Shown here piece after piece: positions 7,204 to 9,483 of a stretch of DNA of 9,483 nucleotides; position 1 is the stretch's first letter; each line of letters begins with the position of its first letter. Origin of the DNA: Pseudomonadota bacterium (GTDB lineage Bacteria > Pseudomonadota > Alphaproteobacteria > Caulobacterales > Caulobacteraceae); the NCBI GenBank assembly GCA_023412655.1, contig JAEYNH010000237.1, positions 1 to 9,483 of the forward strand. Direction: 5' to 3'. The notes below the pieces were generated by a model that had not been told where the DNA came from, made no database searches, and was given only the letters and a program-made list of their open reading frames with translations. Position numbers and translations under genes: made by a program.

Positions 7204-7246
7204 TATGATCATGGGATACCTGCGGTCGGCCGCCGGGCGCATTTCC
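7200..7246 (+). promoter_or_regulatory. Candidate regulator site and promoter of the secreted-protein gene
   Basis: GGACTATGATCATGGGAT (7200-7217) matches the lipoprotein-promoter element at 13 of 18 positions, including all eight of CATGGGAT. It is followed after 23 bases by ATTTCC (7241-7246), a poor -10. It contains the perfect palindrome ATGATCAT. It is the weakest of the three copies. Confidence 0.4.
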
Positions 7247-7252
7247 TCACCC

Positions 7253-7267
7253 GCCCAAGCAATGGGC
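7253..7267 (+). other. Small leader hairpin before the secreted-protein gene
   Basis: GCCCA (7253-7257) and TGGGC (7263-7267) form a 5-bp stem with loop AGCAA, 17 bases before the ribosome site. It could be a leader stabiliser or chance. Confidence 0.2.
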
Positions 7268-7293
7268 AGGACAACAGCACATCGAGGATGGAC

Positions 7294-7815
7294 ATGCGCA
7301 CTCTCTTTCCGGCGGCCGCAGCCGCCGCCCTCCTGGTCGGCACGCCCGCCCTGGCGAAGGAAATGCACTGCAACGTCAACGCCGACTTCGCGCCGCTGAT
7401 CAACGGCAAGGAGGTCAAGGCCAGCGGCACGACCTACCAGTTTAAGGTGAAGGACACCTTCAAGGGCGTGCCCGAGAGCGTCTCGTCCAGCGACTACAAC
7501 GGCTTCGTCAACGTCAAGTTCGGCACCGAAAAGACCACGAGCAAATCGGTCAACGTGCGGGTGCGGCCGCGCAAGTCGAGCGAGTGCCTGAATGGAATCT
7601 ACGATGACAACAAGAAGCAGATCTGGGGCGGCGCCTACTGCGACACCAACAATCACAAGAAGGCGTCGAGCCTGACCCTGCGGAAGGCGGACGGCGCCCT
7701 CTACATCGCCGGCGGCGCCGCAACCACGACGTCGAAGCAGAACCACCTCATGGGGCTCTACACGCTTCAGGGCTCCGAGTACGTGCTCACCGGCGTGTGC
7801 GTCGAGAACAAGTAG
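7294..7815 (+). CDS. Small secreted protein with four cysteines, unknown function
   Basis: I do not recognise a family. The second of two in-frame ATGs (7294) is chosen because GAGG (7284-7287) lies six bases before it. At the first ATG (7288) the same GAGG would have no spacing. The 173-aa product has a clear signal peptide: MRTLFP, an alanine/leucine core, and cleavage after ALA at residue 21. The mature part is ~152 residues, lysine-rich and probably beta-rich, with FKVKDTFKG, FVNVKFGTEK and VNVRVRPRK. It has exactly four cysteines (26, 98, 116, 169), consistent with two disulfides after export. No catalytic motif, lipobox or membrane anchor is visible, so it is likely periplasmic or released. 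It is divergent from the two-component operon and has one candidate regulator site, so it may be a target of that system. Confidence 0.82.
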   Translation: MRTLFPAAAAAALLVGTPALAKEMHCNVNADFAPLINGKEVKASGTTYQFKVKDTFKGVPESVSSSDYNGFVNVKFGTEKTTSKSVNVRVRPRKSSECLNGIYDDNKKQIWGGAYCDTNNHKKASSLTLRKADGALYIAGGAATTTSKQNHLMGLYTLQGSEYVLTGVCVENK

Positions 7816-7833
7816 CGCCCAGCGCTTCGCCCT

Positions 7834-7884
7834 GCTCCGCGCGGGGCGGAGCCCGCCGCGGCCGGCGCTCCGGTCGGCCGCGGC
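7834..7884 (+). terminator. Two tandem GC-rich hairpins after the secreted-protein gene
   Basis: GCTCCGC (7834-7840) pairs with GCGGAGC (7846-7852) across a 5-base loop. GCCGCGGCCG (7855-7864) pairs perfectly with CGGCCGCGGC (7875-7884) across a 10-base loop. They begin 18 bases after the stop codon. Neither has a T-tract, so termination may be inefficient or factor-assisted, or they may protect the 3' end of the mRNA. Confidence 0.55.
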
Positions 7885-7950
7885 TCGCGGGCGACATGGA
7901 CCGCACAGCCGAAACTGGCCCAGCTTTCAGCATCCGGTGTGTAGACCCGA

Positions 7951-7986
7951 GCGTGACACGCCTGAGTCTCACTGTTAATCTATAAC
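7951..7986 (+). promoter_or_regulatory. Palindrome and AT-rich promoter-like island upstream of the hydrolase gene
   Basis: GCGTGACACGC (7951-7961) is a perfect 11-base palindrome. It is followed by the only AT-rich stretch of the gap, TTAATCTATAAC, with TATAAC at 7981-7986 as a good -10 or TAATCT at 7976-7981 seventeen bases after GTGACA. The island lies ~130 bases before the ATG at 8119. The rest of the 7816-8118 gap, apart from the hairpins, shows nothing clear. Confidence 0.35.
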
Positions 7987-8118
7987 AACGATCCGATCTG
8001 ACGCCGAACCTCGTCGATCAGCAGGCGTGGAAGCGGGCCTTGCCGGAACTAAGGCGTGTCTGCTCCGGTTGTCGGCGGTCAGCCTCGAGCACAAAGCTCG
8101 GCGTCGCGGAGACTGGCT

Positions 8119-9093
8119 ATGTGCACAGGCCTCAGCTTCACCACCAAGGACCACTACTTCGGCCGCAACCTCGACTATGAGGTTTCGTACGGCGAGTCCG
8201 TCACGGTCACTCCGCGGAACTTCCCCATCCAGCTTCGCAAGATGCCGTCGATCACGTCGCACCATGCGGTCATCGGGATGGCGACCGTGGCCGAGGGCTA
8301 CCCGCTCTACTATGACGGCACGAACGAGAAGGGGCTCAGCATGGCTGGCCTCGCCTTCGCGGGAAACGCCGTCTACAGGCCCGAAGACCCGACCAAGAAG
8401 AACATCACCTCATTCGAGTTCGTTCTTTGGGTGCTCGCCCAGTTCGAGACGGTGGATGAGGTTCGGGAGGCGCTTAGTTCCGTCAACATCGTGGACATCG
8501 CGTTTAGCGAAGGCCTGCCCACCTCACCGCTGCACTGGATCATCGCCGACAGGACGCAATCCATCACGGCCGAGCCGCTACACGACGGCCTGAAGGTCTA
8601 CGACAATCCGGTGGGCGTCCTCACCAACAACCCGACCTTCGACATTCAGCTCTTCAACCTCAACAATTACATGCACCTGTCGCGGAACGCCCCGACCAAC
8701 AACTTCTCCGATCGTATCAAGTTCGACGTCTATAGCCGCGGCATGGGCGCGCTCGGGCTGCCGGGTGACCTGTCGTCCTCGTCGCGCTTCGTGAGAGCCG
8801 TCTTCACCAAGATGAACTCGGTTTGTGGAGACTCGGAATCGGAATCAATCAGTCAGTTCTTCAAGATCCTGGGCGCGGTCGCCCAGCAGCGCGGATGCGC
8901 GAACGTCGGCGACGACAAGTACGAGATCACCATCTACTCGTCGTGCTGCAACGTCGACAAAGGCGTCTATTACTACACCACCTATGAGAACAACCAGATC
9001 ACCGCAGTGGACATGCACAAGGAGGATCTGGATGGATCTGCTCTGGCGTCCTACCCGCCCATAGAGGGGCAGCAGGTCCGGATGCAGAACTAA
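8119..9093 (+). CDS. Choloylglycine (bile salt) hydrolase / penicillin V acylase family enzyme
   Basis: This is a 324-aa Ntn-hydrolase of the CBAH family (PF02275), close to the usual 315-330 aa. ATG 8119 is chosen over an in-frame ATG at 8056. It has GGAGA six bases upstream, and it places Cys2 (MCTGLSF) for exposure as the N-terminal nucleophile after Met removal. Family catalytic residues are present: Cys2, Arg16 and Asp19 (FGRNLD), Asn170 (VLTNNPTFD) and Arg223 (SSRFVRAVF). The position of Asn82 in bile salt hydrolases (Tyr in penicillin V acylases) is Ala79 here. No signal peptide is seen, so the enzyme should be cytoplasmic. It hydrolyses an amide bond, either in conjugated bile salts or in another acyl amide such as penicillin V or N-acyl homoserine lactone; the substrate is not settled. 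The sequence resembles Firmicute enzymes from memory (YENNQITAVDMHKEDLDG), which hints at transfer. It is monocistronic by context and convergent with the ATPase gene. Confidence 0.93.
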   Translation: MCTGLSFTTKDHYFGRNLDYEVSYGESVTVTPRNFPIQLRKMPSITSHHAVIGMATVAEGYPLYYDGTNEKGLSMAGLAFAGNAVYRPEDPTKKNITSFEFVLWVLAQFETVDEVREALSSVNIVDIAFSEGLPTSPLHWIIADRTQSITAEPLHDGLKVYDNPVGVLTNNPTFDIQLFNLNNYMHLSRNAPTNNFSDRIKFDVYSRGMGALGLPGDLSSSSRFVRAVFTKMNSVCGDSESESISQFFKILGAVAQQRGCANVGDDKYEITIYSSCCNVDKGVYYYTTYENNQITAVDMHKEDLDGSALASYPPIEGQQVRMQN

Positions 9094-9099
9094 AGGCCA

Positions 9100-9120
9100 C
9101 GGTCGGGCAGGCGCGGACCG
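9100..9120. terminator. Possible bidirectional hairpin between convergent genes
   Basis: CGGTC (9100-9104) pairs with GACCG (9116-9120) around an 11-base loop, inside the 28-base gap between the hydrolase stop and the ATPase stop. The stem is short and has no T-run. Confidence 0.25.
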
Positions 9121-9121
9121 C

Positions 9122-9483
9122 TCAGTGGGGGTCGGTCGCCGGCAGCGGAGCCCCACCGCGCAGCGCCTTTCCACGGCCAAGACGACCGGCGACCGCCCCG
9201 AGTGCGATCCCGACGAGCGCCACCGCCAGCAGCAGGGCGGGCGGCGGGGCTTCCACCTGGAACAGCGCCTTGGCCCAAGGCAGGTAGAGGGCGATCAGCG
9301 TGGCGCTGAGGGCCGCACACGCAATCCCCGCGAACAGCAGCCAGGGCCCGTCGCGCCGGGTCACGGCGCGGCTGAGAACGCCGGCGGCGGCGAGGTTTCC
9401 GCAGACCAGCAGGGCCAGGGCGGCGCCTCGGCCCTGCGGCGTTGGCAGGCCTTCCGCGACCAGGCCGAGCTGAGCGCCGAGGG
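9122..9483 (-). CDS. P-type cation-transporting ATPase, C-terminal end (partial)
   Basis: The frame is open from the window edge to TGA at 9124-9122, giving ~120 residues; the start and catalytic domains lie outside. The segment matches the last membrane helices of Ca2+/Mg2+-type (P2) ATPases: an LLVCGNLAAAGVLSRA helix, WLLFAGIACAALSATLIALY followed by LPWAKALFQVEAPPPALL, then a final helix LLAVALVGIALGAVAG and a short basic tail. The pattern of GN-L..., then YLP..LF.....P, is characteristic of that C-terminal domain. A GTG at 9364 could suggest a separate 80-aa gene, but the similarity continues upstream of it without a break, so it is read as internal. The transported ion cannot be told from this end. 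Confidence 0.78.
   Translation of the reverse strand, partial: LGAQLGLVAEGLPTPQGRGAALALLVCGNLAAAGVLSRAVTRRDGPWLLFAGIACAALSATLIALYLPWAKALFQVEAPPPALLLAVALVGIALGAVAGRLGRGKALRGGAPLPATDPH

Noticed and set aside
7147..7746. 199-codon minus-strand frame across the secreted-protein gene
   Set aside because: It covers a gene with a clear signal peptide and ribosome site, and would also swallow the divergent promoter region.
8056..8118. Upstream ATG (8056) for the hydrolase
   Set aside because: It would add 21 residues that do not look like a signal peptide and would bury the nucleophilic Cys2. ATG 8119 has a good ribosome site. A cleaved propeptide is possible but less likely.
7816..8118. Small RNA, tRNA or small gene in the gap before the hydrolase
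   Set aside because: No cloverleaf or tRNA-like arms are seen. The only ATG frame (7895-7984, about 29 codons) has no ribosome site.
9122..9364. Separate 80-aa membrane protein starting at GTG 9364
   Set aside because: The frame continues to the window edge, and its upstream residues fit the preceding helix of the same P-type ATPase C-terminal domain.

Overview
The window comes from a GC-rich genome (high-60s percent GC by eye) with strong GC bias at third codon positions and purine-rich Shine-Dalgarno sites. The families present are a DUF4347 surface protein with Ig-like repeats, a lipoprotein with a secretin domain, and a NarL-type two-component system with a 7TM sensor. This mix suggests a Gram-negative alphaproteobacterium, possibly Caulobacteraceae (Caulobacter/Phenylobacterium-like). 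That assignment is an inference, because no rRNA or species-level marker is present.

Layout. Positions 1-2734 (minus) hold the N-terminal ~911 residues of a very large secreted or surface protein: a DUF4347 domain, a jelly-roll-like segment, then tandem ~117-residue Ig-like repeats that run off the window. A ~400-bp gap follows with a 5'-leader hairpin and at most one doubtful small ORF. Positions 3135-7150 (minus) hold three genes in one direction. In transcription order these are a NarL/LuxR-type response regulator (7150-6467), a 7TM histidine kinase overlapping it by 22 bases (6488-4599), and a TPR lipoprotein carrying a secretin domain (4535-3135). Divergent from the regulator is a small secreted four-cysteine protein of unknown function (7294-7815, plus), followed by two strong hairpins. 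Next come a bile-salt-hydrolase/penicillin-V-acylase family enzyme (8119-9093, plus) and, convergent to it, the C-terminal end of a P-type cation ATPase (9483-9122, minus).

How the parts may fit. The most notable signal is an 18-bp element built on CATGGGRT. It occurs once upstream of each of three transcription starts: the regulator/kinase operon, the lipoprotein-secretin gene, and the divergent secreted-protein gene. Each copy points at its gene and lies 22-23 bases before a weak -10-like hexamer. The two copies in the divergent region overlap back-to-back. The simplest reading is a local regulon in which the two-component system regulates itself, the outer-membrane secretin-lipoprotein and the exported protein. 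The motif is visible in the sequence; the identity of the binding protein is an inference.

The DUF4347 protein, the hydrolase and the ATPase show no copy of this element in the visible upstream DNA and are probably independent.
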